The notes under the pieces are model-generated. The model saw only the letters and a program-made list of their open reading frames with translations, had not been told where the DNA came from and did not search any database. A program made the position numbers and the translations under genes. Below, piece after piece: positions 17,372-27,608 of a stretch of 58,743 bases of DNA. Source of the stretch: Hymenobacter elongatus (lineage in GTDB: Bacteria; Bacteroidota; Bacteroidia; Cytophagales; Hymenobacteraceae); NCBI RefSeq assembly GCF_004745955.1, contig NZ_SRLD01000033.1:1-58743 (forward strand). Reading direction: 5' to 3'. Position 1 is the first letter of the stretch; every line of letters begins with the position of its first letter.

Positions 17372-20300
17372 ATGAAGAAAAAAGTACCCCAGCTAATTTT
17401 TCGGGTCACTGGCGGGGCTGCAGGTGTGCGGCAGCCATGGCGGAGCACGGTGCTTCTGCTACTGTTGTGGATGGGGCTGGTGGGGCCCGCCACCGCTCAG
17501 GTCGATACCTATGCTTTCACTTCTTCACAAGGCACTTTCACGCCCATCAGCGGCGGCACGGTGCTGCCCGCCCTGGCCGCCGATACGTATCTGTCCGGCG
17601 TTATTCCCCTGGGCTTTAGCTTCGTTTTCGACGGGGTGCCCCACACGCAGGTAAAAGCCTCGTCGAATGGCTGGCTGACCTTCAATACCAGTGGCACCAG
17701 CAATACCTCGGGGGCGCTGGCGGCGGCTCCGGCGGCTACCCGCCCGCTGGTAGCGCCCCTGCTCGACGACCTGGACGGCAACCCCGCCGGGGCCACGGCC
17801 ACGGGCAGCTACCTCACTACCGGTACGGCCCCCAATCGGGTGTTCACGTTTGAGTGGTTGAACTGGGAATGGCGCTGGAATGCCGTGGGGCCGGTTATTT
17901 CGTTTCAGGTGAAGCTCTATGAGAGTTCCAACCGGGTGGAGTTCAGCTACCGCCAGGAGTCGGCCCCGGCGAATGCTACGCCCACGTTGGGCGCTTCAAT
18001 TGGGTTGGCGGGCACTGGCACCGGCAGTGGTTCCTACCTCTCGCTGAGCGATGCTACCGCTGCTCCGACGGCCAGCCCAACCACCGAGAATACCAGTATC
18101 AATGCCAAGCCCGCCACCGGCCAGGTGTACGCCTTCACGCCCGCTCCGCTGGCCGCCTGCCCGCAGCCCCGCACGTTGCGGGCCACCGCGCTGACCAACA
18201 CTACCGCCAGCCTGACCTGGGCCGCGGCCGGCAGCGGTACCTTCAGCCTGCAATATGGCCTCTCTGGTTTCACGCCCGGCTCCGCGCAGGCTACCACGGT
18301 GGCCACTGCCACCAATACAGTTACCCTCACCGGCCTGACCGCCAGTACCAGCTATGACTTTTACGTCACGCAGGTTTGTGGCACCAGCGGTACCAGCAGT
18401 ATCAGCGCCCCAGGCACCTTTATAACCCGCGCCGTAGCTCCGCCCGCCAATGATGGTTGCGACAATGCCGTGGTGCTCACGCCCACGGCGGCTAACGCGG
18501 CTTGCTCGGCGGCCACCGGCGGCACCCTGGAAGGAGCCGGTGCCACGCTCGCGCTGGCCACGCCGGTAGGCACGGCCGACGATGACGTGTGGTACCAGTT
18601 TACGGCCACCAGGGCCCTGCACACCGTGACGCTGACGGGCACCGGCGACTACGTGCAGGAGCTGCTGGCCGGCAGCTGCGCCATGCTCACCTCAGTAGCC
18701 TTTTCCGACCCCAACGCCCGAACTTATACCGGCCTGACTGTGGGCAATACCTACTTCGTGCGCGTCTATTCTTATGGGGCCACGCTGCCCACGGCTACGG
18801 CAGCGGCGTTTACCATCTGCATTACAACTCCCGTTGCTCCCGCCAATGATAGTTGCGACAATGCCGTGGTGCTCACGCCTACGGCGGCTAACGCGGCCTG
18901 CTCGGCGGCCACCAACGGCACCCTGGAAGGGGCGGGGCCGACGGGGGGCTTACCCACGCCGGTAGGCACGGCCGACGATGACGTGTGGTACCAGTTTACG
19001 GCCACCAGGGCCCTGCACACCGTGACGCTGACGGGCACCGGCGACTACGTGCAGGAGCTGCTGGCCGGCAGCTGCGCCATGCTCACCTCAGTAGCCTTTT
19101 CGGACTTCAACGCCCGAACCTACAGTGGCCTGACCGTTGGCATGACCTACTTCGTGCGCGTCTATTCCCGCCCCGACACGCCGCCGACCGGAACGGCTGC
19201 CGGTTTCACCATTTGCGTAACAACCCCGGTTTCTCCGGCCAACGACGAGTGTGCTGCTGCCGTTACGCTCACGCCCGAAGCGTTGAACGCTGCCTGCTCG
19301 GCACCTACCAGCGGCACAGTGGAAGGGGCCGGGGCTACGGCCGGACTGGCCGCCCCGGCGGGCACGGCCGACGATGACGTATGGTATAAGTTCACGGCCA
19401 CCGGCACCAGTCACACCGTGTTCCTGACGGGCAGCGACATGGTACAGCAAGTGCTGTCGGGGGTGTGTGCCAGCTTGGCCCCAGTCGGCTTCTCCTATTC
19501 CAACGCCCGCACCTACACCGGCCTGACTGTGGGCGCTACCTACTTCGTGCGCGTGTATTCTCACAGTGCCGCGCCGCCTGCCACTACCGCCGCGGCGTTT
19601 TCAATTTGCATTACTACTCCCGCGCCCGTTGTAGCGCCTGTCAATGATGCCTGTGTCGATGCGGTAACGCTTACGGCCAACGCTGCCGCCGCGTGTTCGG
19701 GTGCTACCGCTGGAACGGTAGCCGGCGCGGGCCCCACGGCGGGCCTGGCCACGCCGGTAGGCACCGCCGACGATGACGTGTGGTATACGTTCACGGCCAC
19801 CGGCCCGGGCCACGTCATCACCCTGGCTGGCTCGGGCGACTATGTACAAGAGGTATTGTCGGGTACGTGTGCTACGCTTGCTTCCGTGGCTTTCTCCGAT
19901 CCAAACACCAAAGCCTACCCCGGCCTCACGGCTGGAGCAACGTATTACGTACGCGTGTATTCCTACGGGGCGGCCGTACCTACGGCTGCCGCCGCTGCTT
20001 TCACGATTTGCATCACTTCCCTGCCGGTCAATGATGAGCCTTGCGGGGCCATTCCGGTTCCGGTAGCTGCCGGCTGCGTATCATCTGTTCAGGGCTCCAC
20101 TAGTGGCGCAACGTTTACTACGCCCCGCGGCTATGCCACGCCCGGGTGTGGAAATGCGGCGGAGCCAGTCGACGTCTGGTTTAAGTTTGTGACGGCGGCG
20201 GCCGGCCCCGGCAGCACTGCGGGTAGCGTTAGTGTGAATGGTACGCCGGCCGGACAGGTTCGCGTATTTTCGGCGGCTTCCTGCACTGGCCTGCTCACGC

Positions 20301-22183
20301 AGGTGGGCTGCAAGGCAAGTGCTGCCCCCGGCGGAGCGGGTACTCTGGAGCTGACCGGCCTCGTGCCCAATACAACTTACTATGTGCTTGTGGCGGGCTA
20401 TAGCTCGACCAGCGCGCCGGGCTCTTTTACGATTTGCGTAACGCCACCGGCCACCTGTGCGGCTCCTGCGGGCCTGTCGGCTGCGACTATCACGCTAAGC
20501 TCCGCCACGCTAAGCTGGACGGTAAATACTGGCAGCGGCCCCTTCACCGTCGAATACGGCCCGGCGGGTTTCACGCTTGGCACGGCGCAAGGCACGGTCG
20601 TTACAGCCACGGCGGCCACGCTGGCCCTGACTGGCTTGGCGGCTAACACCAAATACGAATTCTACGTGACCCAGAATTGCGGCGGCACCAACGGCAACAG
20701 CATTCGCTCCGGCCCGGCTGCCTTCACGACGCTGGCCCCGCCGCCAGCCAACGATGAGTGTGCTACGGCTACCAGCGTGGCCGTGCAGTTTGGCAGCTCT
20801 TGTGGCACTCGGGTCGTAAGCAGCAACGCTGGCGCTACGGCTTCGGCTGGCGTCGCTGCGCCTAGCTGCTCCGGCTACCGGGGCGGCGACGTCTGGTTTC
20901 GGGTGGTAGTGCCCGTCACGGGTAGCATCATTGCCTCCACCGACTCGGTGGCCGGCAGCGACGTTGCTGCTACGGGGCTGGTCGTTTACGCGGGTGCCTG
21001 TGGCAGTCTCACGCAGGTCGGGTGCGACAATACTAGTGGGCCTGGGGATTTCTCGTTGGTTGAGCTCAATAGCCGCACTCCCGGCGAGGTGCTGTATATC
21101 CGCGTGTTTGCTTACGATAATGCGCAGTTTGGCCGCTTCCGGCTCTGTGTGCGCTCCACTACGGTTTGCCCGGCCCCCGTGGGACTGAGCGCTACCAACG
21201 TGGCCACCACCAGCGCCCGGCTCACCTGGGCCGTAACCGACCCGATTGCCGGTGCAACGTTCAGCGTGGAATACGGGCCGCAGGGTTTCACGCCGGGTTC
21301 GACGGCGGGCACTCGCCTCACGGGCCTCACGGGTACTTTCACCGATATATCCGGCTTGACGGCCAGCACAGCGTACTGCTTCTACGTGACCCAGAGCTGC
21401 GGTGCTTCGGGGGCTACCAGCGGGGTCAGTGCTGCTGCTGGCCCGGTGTGCTTCACCACCTTGTCGCCGGTGCCGGTCAATAATGAGGTGTGTGGGGCCG
21501 TGGTGCTACCAGTTGCGGTGAACTCCTGCACGCCCGTTGCGGGCTCTACTTTCGGGGCCACGACTACCGCGCCTACCGGCTACGCAAACCCCGGCTGCTC
21601 CACCTCGAATGCGCCGAAAGACGTGTGGTTTGCAATGACGACGCCCACTGGCCCCGCCGGCTCAGCCCTACAGCTCACTACCACAGGCAACCCGGCGGGC
21701 CAGGTTCGTATTTTCACGGCTGCTACGTGTTCCACGGCGCTTACCCCGGTGGCGTGCCGGGCCAGCGCGGGCAACAACCAAACGGTAGGCTCGTTTCAGG
21801 TCGCCGTAACGCCCGGCACCCGGTATTACGTGATGGTGGCGGGCTATGCCTCCAACGATGCCACGGGCAGTTTCACAATTTGCGCCCAACAAACCGTTCT
21901 GAGCAATGCGCCGGAGCTGCCGGGTGGTGAGGTAAGCGTATTTCCGAACCCTAGGAGCGCTGGGGCAGTGCTGACCTTGCGCATTCGCGGAGCCGAGCAG
22001 GCGCGCATGGCCCAGGCCACGCTGCTCAATACGCTGGGCCAGCACATCCTGACTCAGTCGGTGGCCGTGCGCGGCGGAGTGGCAGAAGCCCCGCTGGCCG
22101 TGCCAGGACTCGCCGCAGGCATCTATACCCTGCGGGTGACGGTGGGCGATTATATTATCACCCGAAAAGTGGTGCTGGAATAG
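17372..22183 (+). CDS. giant T9SS type A cargo protein with tandem repeats and fibronectin III domains
   Basis: A 1603-aa protein. The signal peptide ends in GPATAQ after a long hydrophobic core (STVLLLLLWMGLVG). A beta-sandwich N-terminal region (about 45-280) precedes the first fibronectin III domain (about 265-350). Four tandem repeats of about 130 residues follow, each with NDxC at its start, GTADDDVWYxFTAT in the middle and FxICIT at its end. Further related repeats and two more fibronectin III domains follow. The C-terminus is a T9SS type A sorting domain (VSVFPNPRSAG, ending TRKVVLE). It is probably a cell-surface adhesin. Repeats 1 and 2 share 148 identical bases, so the array is recently expanded. 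The start at 17372 is set by the signal peptide. Confidence 0.88.
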   Translation: MKKKVPQLIFRVTGGAAGVRQPWRSTVLLLLLWMGLVGPATAQVDTYAFTSSQGTFTPISGGTVLPALAADTYLSGVIPLGFSFVFDGVPHTQVKASSNGWLTFNTSGTSNTSGALAAAPAATRPLVAPLLDDLDGNPAGATATGSYLTTGTAPNRVFTFEWLNWEWRWNAVGPVISFQVKLYESSNRVEFSYRQESAPANATPTLGASIGLAGTGTGSGSYLSLSDATAAPTASPTTENTSINAKPATGQVYAFTPAPLAACPQPRTLRATALTNTTASLTWAAAGSGTFSLQYGLSGFTPGSAQATTVATATNTVTLTGLTASTSYDFYVTQVCGTSGTSSISAPGTFITRAVAPPANDGCDNAVVLTPTAANAACSAATGGTLEGAGATLALATPVGTADDDVWYQFTATRALHTVTLTGTGDYVQELLAGSCAMLTSVAFSDPNARTYTGLTVGNTYFVRVYSYGATLPTATAAAFTICITTPVAPANDSCDNAVVLTPTAANAACSAATNGTLEGAGPTGGLPTPVGTADDDVWYQFTATRALHTVTLTGTGDYVQELLAGSCAMLTSVAFSDFNARTYSGLTVGMTYFVRVYSRPDTPPTGTAAGFTICVTTPVSPANDECAAAVTLTPEALNAACSAPTSGTVEGAGATAGLAAPAGTADDDVWYKFTATGTSHTVFLTGSDMVQQVLSGVCASLAPVGFSYSNARTYTGLTVGATYFVRVYSHSAAPPATTAAAFSICITTPAPVVAPVNDACVDAVTLTANAAAACSGATAGTVAGAGPTAGLATPVGTADDDVWYTFTATGPGHVITLAGSGDYVQEVLSGTCATLASVAFSDPNTKAYPGLTAGATYYVRVYSYGAAVPTAAAAAFTICITSLPVNDEPCGAIPVPVAAGCVSSVQGSTSGATFTTPRGYATPGCGNAAEPVDVWFKFVTAAAGPGSTAGSVSVNGTPAGQVRVFSAASCTGLLTQVGCKASAAPGGAGTLELTGLVPNTTYYVLVAGYSSTSAPGSFTICVTPPATCAAPAGLSAATITLSSATLSWTVNTGSGPFTVEYGPAGFTLGTAQGTVVTATAATLALTGLAANTKYEFYVTQNCGGTNGNSIRSGPAAFTTLAPPPANDECATATSVAVQFGSSCGTRVVSSNAGATASAGVAAPSCSGYRGGDVWFRVVVPVTGSIIASTDSVAGSDVAATGLVVYAGACGSLTQVGCDNTSGPGDFSLVELNSRTPGEVLYIRVFAYDNAQFGRFRLCVRSTTVCPAPVGLSATNVATTSARLTWAVTDPIAGATFSVEYGPQGFTPGSTAGTRLTGLTGTFTDISGLTASTAYCFYVTQSCGASGATSGVSAAAGPVCFTTLSPVPVNNEVCGAVVLPVAVNSCTPVAGSTFGATTTAPTGYANPGCSTSNAPKDVWFAMTTPTGPAGSALQLTTTGNPAGQVRIFTAATCSTALTPVACRASAGNNQTVGSFQVAVTPGTRYYVMVAGYASNDATGSFTICAQQTVLSNAPELPGGEVSVFPNPRSAGAVLTLRIRGAEQARMAQATLLNTLGQHILTQSVAVRGGVAEAPLAVPGLAAGIYTLRVTVGDYIITRKVVLE

Positions 22184-22210
22184 GCTGGCCGCGGGCACTA
22201 GTCGGCATAA

Positions 22211-22241
22211 AAAAGGCTCCACGGGTCTCGTGGAGCCTTTT
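22211..22241. terminator. bidirectional terminator between convergent T9SS genes
   Basis: Stem AAAAGGCTCCAC / GTGGAGCCTTTT (22211-22222, 22230-22241) with A and T runs on either side, serving both converging genes. Confidence 0.85.
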
Positions 22242-22259
22242 CCTGTAGCAATGTCTTTC

Positions 22260-23636
22260 CTATTCGATTACCAGCTGCTGCGTGTACCGCGCCGTTCCGG
22301 TTTGGGCCCGCACGGCATATAAGCCGGCGCTCAGGCCGCTGATGTTCAGCTGCAAATCAGATTGCCCGGCCACGAAGTCAGCGCTATACACCTGTCGGCC
22401 CAAGGCGTCCACCACGGTGGCCTGCACCGGGGCCGCTGAAGCTATAGGTAGCCTTACTGTTACGGTTCCCTGGGCTGGGTTGGGCCACAAACTCAGCTTG
22501 GGCACGCTCGCCTGAGAGCCGGTAGCCGTGGCGACATACGCCCGGTTCTCGAGCACGAAAAGCCGGTCGTCGCGGTTGCTGGTCGATAGGTAAACGCGGC
22601 CCGCCGGCGACACGCAAATGGCCCGCAGCCGCCCGAAGCTGAGGTAGCCATTGTCGGTGGAAATGGCGGTGCCGGCGGCGTTCAGGGGCATGTGTACCAG
22701 CTGGGAGCCTTTCAGCGTGGCCATGAGCAGGCTGTTGCGCCACTCCGGTATGGCCGGGTGGTCGTAGTAAGTGAGGCCCGCCGTGGCAATGGTGGGCGTC
22801 CAGGACCGCAGGGGCTGCGCCACGTTGTTGGCCAAGCAAAAAGTTTGCTCGGCGGGCAGGTTGCAGCTGCCTTCCACATTGGGCCAGCCGTAGTTGCGCC
22901 CCGGCTCAATAAGGTTAATCTCATCATCGTTGTTGGGCCCGTGCTCCGAGCTGTAAACACGGCCACTGGGTGCCCGCACCAGGCCCTGCGGATTGCGGTG
23001 GCCCAGCGTGTACACCCGGCTGCCGGGCGTGGGGTTGTCGGCCGGAATGGTGCCATCCAGATTCAGGCGCAGAATCTTGCCATTGAGCGAATTTATATTC
23101 TGCGCTTCGCCGGCCATTTGCGCGTCGCCGGTGGTCATCAGCAGGGTGCGGTCGGGCAGAATCAGCAGCCGTGAGCCGCTGTGCGTGGTCGCCGCCGGGA
23201 TATTGCTCAGCAGCACCAGCGGGCTGCCAAGGCTACTGGTAGCGGGCGCATAGGTGTAGCGCACCAGCTTTTCTTTTAGTACGCTGCCATCGGTGTAGTT
23301 ATACACAATATAGATGAACGGGGAAGTGGCGAAATCGGGGTGGAGCACCATACCCAGCAGGCCACTTTCGCTGACCCTCGTCACGTCCGGCACCGTAAGC
23401 AGCGGCAGCACCTGGCCGGAAGTAGGATTGACGCGGCTAATGCGGCCACCGTGCTCTGTCATCCAGATAAAGTTGTCGGGGCCCCATATCAGCTCCCAGG
23501 GTATGTCAAGGTTAGTAGCCAATGGCGTCACCGATACGGTAGTAGCCCCCACCTGGAAAGTGGTGGTCTGGGCCCGAGCAGCGGGGTAGCTCACCAACAG
23601 GGCCGATAAGGCGGTTAGTGCGGCAAAACGTTTCAT
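22260..23636 (-). CDS. secreted PQQ-dependent glucose/sorbosone-type dehydrogenase with T9SS sorting domain
   Basis: A 458-aa protein. Signal peptide MKRFAALTALSALLVSYPAA. The body is a six-bladed beta-propeller of the GSDH type (LGHRNPQGLVR; SEHGPNNDDEINLIEPG; NYGWPNVEG), which oxidises aldose sugars with PQQ. Residues from about 385 form a T9SS type A sorting domain (LSLWPNPAQGTV, GLSAGLYAV, ending TQQLVIE), so the enzyme is exported to the cell surface or medium. A second, lipoprotein-type relative is encoded at 40479-41822. No pqq biosynthesis genes are in the window. Confidence 0.85.
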   Translation of the reverse strand: MKRFAALTALSALLVSYPAARAQTTTFQVGATTVSVTPLATNLDIPWELIWGPDNFIWMTEHGGRISRVNPTSGQVLPLLTVPDVTRVSESGLLGMVLHPDFATSPFIYIVYNYTDGSVLKEKLVRYTYAPATSSLGSPLVLLSNIPAATTHSGSRLLILPDRTLLMTTGDAQMAGEAQNINSLNGKILRLNLDGTIPADNPTPGSRVYTLGHRNPQGLVRAPSGRVYSSEHGPNNDDEINLIEPGRNYGWPNVEGSCNLPAEQTFCLANNVAQPLRSWTPTIATAGLTYYDHPAIPEWRNSLLMATLKGSQLVHMPLNAAGTAISTDNGYLSFGRLRAICVSPAGRVYLSTSNRDDRLFVLENRAYVATATGSQASVPKLSLWPNPAQGTVTVRLPIASAAPVQATVVDALGRQVYSADFVAGQSDLQLNISGLSAGLYAVRAQTGTARYTQQLVIE

Positions 23637-23707
23637 AGGTAAATAGTTGAGAGTGAAAGAATAAGAATGTACCTAAGCTAACGAAATAGCGCCACTTACG
23701 GATTAGC

Positions 23708-23737
23708 TTGCTTGTGAGCCAGCGGCCGGTAGCTTTG
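23708..23737 (+). promoter_or_regulatory. Bacteroidota-type promoter of the GNAT gene
   Basis: TTG (23708-23710), 19-bp spacer, TAGCTTTG (23730-23737). This fits the consensus TTG/TAnnTTTG exactly. It lies 49 bp upstream of the start codon. Confidence 0.7.
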
Positions 23738-23786
23738 CAGAAAGTCCTGAGCGGCTACGAACCCGGCTTTTTAATCAGCGTTTCCC

Positions 23787-24251
23787 ATGCCTTTTACCGA
23801 GTACCACCACCCGCATCAGTACCGTATCAGCACCGACCCAACCCAGCTCGACGTAACGGCCATTCACCGGTATTTGGCCGAGGATTCGTACTGGGCCGCC
23901 AATATTCCACGCGCCACCGTGGAGCGAGCCATTCAGCATTCCCTCAACTTCGGCCTGTATGCGCCCGATGGCCGCCTGGCCGGCTTTGCCCGCGTCATCA
24001 CCGACTATGCGTCGTTCGCTTGGCTGTGCGACGTATTCGTGCTGCCCGAATTTCGGGGTCAGGGCCTCTCGAAGTGGTTGATGACGTGCCTATGGGCCCA
24101 CCCGGAGCTGCAGGGCCTGCGCCGCAAAATGCTTGCTACCCTGGACGCGCACGGGCTGTACACGCAGTTTGGCTTCGTACCGCTGGCGGCCCCCGAGCGT
24201 TTCCTGGAGCTGCGCACGGCCAACCCCTATGGTGCACCCACTGCCAACTAG
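23787..24251 (+). CDS. GNAT family N-acetyltransferase
   Basis: A 154-aa cytoplasmic acetyltransferase. The acetyl-CoA loop is visible as VLPEFRGQGLSKWLM (about residues 84-98), preceded by the beta-4 strand AWLCDVFV and followed by LDAHGLYTQFGFVPL near the end. This pattern matches small stand-alone GNAT proteins of the YjcF-like group. Substrate is unknown. A clean Bacteroidota promoter precedes it. The HD-domain gene starts 49 bp downstream on the same strand, so the two may be cotranscribed. Confidence 0.88.
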   Translation: MPFTEYHHPHQYRISTDPTQLDVTAIHRYLAEDSYWAANIPRATVERAIQHSLNFGLYAPDGRLAGFARVITDYASFAWLCDVFVLPEFRGQGLSKWLMTCLWAHPELQGLRRKMLATLDAHGLYTQFGFVPLAAPERFLELRTANPYGAPTAN

Positions 24252-24299
24252 GGCCGCCGCCCGGAAATCCATTCGCTACGCAGCCGAGTACATAGCCAC

Positions 24300-24950
24300 A
24301 TGATGCCTACCACTTTGGCCGCCCGCTGGCAGCAGCTCACCGCCACGCTCGGCATATCAGATGCCTTGCGCGAAGCCACTTTCCGGCAGCTGACGGCGGC
24401 CTACGAAGGCTCCGGCCGGCATTATCATACCCTGACGCATATTCGGGCGCTGCTCGAAACGCAGGAGCGGCACAAGGAGCTGATCCGCGAACCGGCGGTG
24501 GTGCAGCTGGCCATCTGGTTTCACGACGTGGTGTACAGTCCCCGGCGCACCGATAACGAGGCGCGCAGTGCCGTGCTGGCTCAGGACTTTATGTTCCAAA
24601 CCAATCTGACAGCCGAGCAGCGCGCCCGCGTGGCCTTCCTCATTGAGCGCACCAAAGACCACACCCAGCCGCAGCTAGCCGCCGATACCGACCTGCATTT
24701 TTTCCTCGATGCTGACCTGCAGATTCTGGGCGCACCCGAAGCCGACTACTGGCAGTATGCCCGGCAGGTGCGGCAGGAATACCGCCTGGTACCGGATATG
24801 CTCTACCGCCGAGGGCGTCGGCAGGTGCTTGAAAAGCTGCTGCTAGCGCCCATTCTCTACCAGACCACCCTGTTTCGGCAGCTGCTGGATACGGCGGCGC
24901 GGCGCAATCTGCGCACGGAGTTGCGGCAGTGGGAGAAAGGAAGCTTGTAA
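24300..24950 (+). CDS. HD-domain metal-dependent phosphohydrolase-like protein
   Basis: A 216-aa protein similar to the predicted HD phosphohydrolases of the COG4339 type. HYHTLTHIRALLE gives the first histidine, WFHDVVYSPRRTDNE the HD pair and the conserved DNE, and HFFLDADLQILG the distal aspartate. These would bind one or two metal ions. The substrate is not known. A second Met directly follows the first (24303). It lies 48 bp after the GNAT gene and 118 bp before the peptidase gene. Confidence 0.8.
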   Translation: MMPTTLAARWQQLTATLGISDALREATFRQLTAAYEGSGRHYHTLTHIRALLETQERHKELIREPAVVQLAIWFHDVVYSPRRTDNEARSAVLAQDFMFQTNLTAEQRARVAFLIERTKDHTQPQLAADTDLHFFLDADLQILGAPEADYWQYARQVRQEYRLVPDMLYRRGRRQVLEKLLLAPILYQTTLFRQLLDTAARRNLRTELRQWEKGSL

Positions 24951-25068
24951 GCATCAGCTGCTGAGCCAGCAGCGCGAATGTGCCTGATTGCAACGTGCGT
25001 TGGGGCGGTGGTGTCCTTGGCCCAGGCTTGCGTATGTTGCAGGCTCTTCCCGCTTTTCTCTGCTGCCA

Positions 25069-27558
25069 ATGCGTTCTACCAATACGATCCTTCTGCCGCT
25101 GCTGGCGGGGCTGCTGCCCACGGCGGCGACTTTCGCCCAAACCCGGCCCGCAGCCGCCTCATCGGCCACGCCGCTCACCACCCTGACGGTCGATAAAATA
25201 ATGCGCGACCCGGCCCAGTGGATCGGCAGCTCGCCATCCAATATTGGCTGGAGCGAAGACAGCAAGCGCATTTATTTCAGCTGGAACCCCGAGAAGGCCC
25301 GCCGCGACTCGCTCTACTCCACCACGCCCGACGGCCGCGCCATCCGCAAAGTCAGCCTGGCCGACCAGCGCGCCCTGCCCTCCACCGCTGGCGAATACGA
25401 CCAGAAATACACCCGTAAGGTGTATGAGAAAGAGGGCGACATTTTTCTGCTGGATCTAACATCCAACAAGACGCGCCGCGTAACGCGTACTGCCGAGCGG
25501 GAAACCGACCCGGGCTTTGCGTTGCAGGGCAAGCTCATCAGCTACACCCGCGCGGGAAACCTCTACACCTGGGACCCCGCCACCGGGGAAACCACCCAGC
25601 GCACCGACTTCCGGCGCGGCAGCAAGCCCGCCAGCGGCCCATCCACCGATAAGGCTGAGAAGTTTCTGCGGGCCCAGCAGCTGGCGCTGTTCGATGTAGT
25701 TCGGCAGCGCGACCAGGACCAGAAAGCCCGGCAGCGCCTGCAGAAGGCCGTAGCCCGGCTAAGCCCGAAGGCCATTTACCTGGGCCAGCAAACAGTAGAA
25801 AACCTGCAGCTCAGCCCCGACGGCCGCTTCGTAACCTACCGCCTGGCGCAGGAGCCGACCGGCGAGAAAGTAGCGCTGGTGCCCAATTTTGTTACAGCTT
25901 CGGGCTTCACCGAAGACATATCGACTCGTACCAAAGTAGGAGCCCCCCAAACGGCGTATGAGCTGGGTATCTACGACATCGGCCGCGACACGACCTTCGT
26001 GCTGGGCTATAAGGAGCTCAAAGGCCTGGATGAGCTGCCCGCTTACCGCAAGGAATACGCCTTGCCCGCCAAGGCACCCATGCCCGCCGACTCGGCCAAA
26101 AATACCGCTGCCGCCAAGAAGCCAAAGCCCGCCACCGAAGTGCGCCGGGTGGCATCCTACGGCCCGTTCTGGTCCGAGAACGGGCAGCGCGCCTTCCTTG
26201 TCATCCGCTCCGCCGACAATAAGGACCGCTGGATTGTGAGCCTGGATCCGAGCACGCAGAAAATCAGCTTGCTCGACCGGCAGCGCGACGAATCCTGGAT
26301 CAACGGGCCCGGTATCGGGTACGGGCCGGGCAACGTGGGGTGGCTACCCGACAACAAGCGCGTGTGGTTTCAGAGCGAAGAAACGGGCTACTCGCACCTC
26401 TACACCGTCGACGTGACCAGCGGCCAGAAGCAGGCCCTGACCAGCGGTCCTTTTGAAGTGCAGAAAGCGCAGCTGAGCCGCGACAAAAAGCGCTGGTACA
26501 TCACGGCTAATAAAACGCACCCCGGCGAGCAGCATTTCTACCGCCTGCCCCTGGAAGGCGGTAGCCTCACCCAGATTACGACCATGCCCGGCGCCAGTGA
26601 AGTCACGTTGTCGCCGGATGAGAAAACTCTGGCCGTGCGCTACAGCTACACCAACCAGCCGTGGGAACTGTATGTAATGGACAACAAGCCCGGGGCCAAA
26701 GCCCGGCAGATTACGAACTCCCTGACCGAGGAATTTAAAAGCTACCCCTGGCGCGACCCCGAAATCGTGACTATCAAAGCCCGCGACGGGGCCGATGTCT
26801 ATGCGCGTCTGTATCGGCCTGCCAAAGCTGAAGCCCAGGGGCCGGCGGTTATTTTCGTGCACGGAGCCGGCTATCTGCAAAACGCGCATAAGTGGTGGAG
26901 CACCTACTTCCGCGAGTATATGTTTCACAATCTGCTGGTCGATAAAGGCTACACGGTACTCGATATCGACTACCGCGGCTCGGCCGGCTACGGCCAGGCC
27001 GTGCGCACGGGCATCTACCGCTACATGGGTGGCAAAGACCTCACCGACCAAGTAGACGGCGCGAAGCTGCTGGCCGAGAAGTACGGCGTCAGTCCCCAGC
27101 GAATCGGTATTTATGGCGGTTCCTACGGCGGCTTCATTACCCTGATGGCTATGTTCACCCAGCCCGACGTGTTCAAGGCTGGGGCCGCGCTGCGCTCCGT
27201 CACCGACTGGGCGCACTACAACCACGGCTACACCGACAACATTCTCAACGAGCCTTATAACGACAGCATCGCCTACGCCCGCTCGTCGCCCATCTACTAC
27301 GCCGACGGCCTGAAAGGAGCCCTGCTGATGTGCCACGGCATGGTCGATACCAACGTGCATTTTCAGGATATCGTGCGCCTCAGCCAGCGCCTGATTGAGC
27401 TGCACAAGGAAAACTGGGAGCTGGCCGTGTTTCCCGTCGAAGACCATGGCTTCGTGGAGCCTAGCTCCTGGACCGATGAGTACAAGCGCATCCTGAAGCT
27501 GTTCGAAACCAACTTGCGGCCCGGCGCGCCGGCTGCCGGTAGCAGTGGCGGCAACTAG
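25069..27558 (+). CDS. S9 family prolyl oligopeptidase / dipeptidyl-peptidase IV-like
   Basis: An 829-aa protein. Signal peptide MRSTNTILLPLLAGLLPTAA, cleavage near FAQ. An N-terminal beta-propeller (about 45-560, DPP4-like N-terminal region) precedes the alpha/beta-hydrolase domain. The catalytic serine sits in GIYGGSYGGFITL, the aspartate in MVDTNVHFQD and the histidine in VEDHGFVEPSSW. Such periplasmic enzymes release dipeptides from the N-terminus of peptides. The start at 25069 is chosen by the signal peptide; 27 upstream in-frame codons are rejected. A terminator hairpin follows. Confidence 0.92.
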   Translation: MRSTNTILLPLLAGLLPTAATFAQTRPAAASSATPLTTLTVDKIMRDPAQWIGSSPSNIGWSEDSKRIYFSWNPEKARRDSLYSTTPDGRAIRKVSLADQRALPSTAGEYDQKYTRKVYEKEGDIFLLDLTSNKTRRVTRTAERETDPGFALQGKLISYTRAGNLYTWDPATGETTQRTDFRRGSKPASGPSTDKAEKFLRAQQLALFDVVRQRDQDQKARQRLQKAVARLSPKAIYLGQQTVENLQLSPDGRFVTYRLAQEPTGEKVALVPNFVTASGFTEDISTRTKVGAPQTAYELGIYDIGRDTTFVLGYKELKGLDELPAYRKEYALPAKAPMPADSAKNTAAAKKPKPATEVRRVASYGPFWSENGQRAFLVIRSADNKDRWIVSLDPSTQKISLLDRQRDESWINGPGIGYGPGNVGWLPDNKRVWFQSEETGYSHLYTVDVTSGQKQALTSGPFEVQKAQLSRDKKRWYITANKTHPGEQHFYRLPLEGGSLTQITTMPGASEVTLSPDEKTLAVRYSYTNQPWELYVMDNKPGAKARQITNSLTEEFKSYPWRDPEIVTIKARDGADVYARLYRPAKAEAQGPAVIFVHGAGYLQNAHKWWSTYFREYMFHNLLVDKGYTVLDIDYRGSAGYGQAVRTGIYRYMGGKDLTDQVDGAKLLAEKYGVSPQRIGIYGGSYGGFITLMAMFTQPDVFKAGAALRSVTDWAHYNHGYTDNILNEPYNDSIAYARSSPIYYADGLKGALLMCHGMVDTNVHFQDIVRLSQRLIELHKENWELAVFPVEDHGFVEPSSWTDEYKRILKLFETNLRPGAPAAGSSGGN

Positions 27559-27575
27559 AAAAGCTACTGTAGTCA

Positions 27576-27608
27576 ACAGCCCGATTACGCGAGTAACCGG
27601 GCTGTTTC
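27576..27608 (+). terminator. terminator of the S9 peptidase gene
   Basis: Stem ACAGCCCG / CGGGCTGT extended by TTAC/GTAA around a GCGA loop, followed by TTTCG. The T run is short. Confidence 0.6.
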
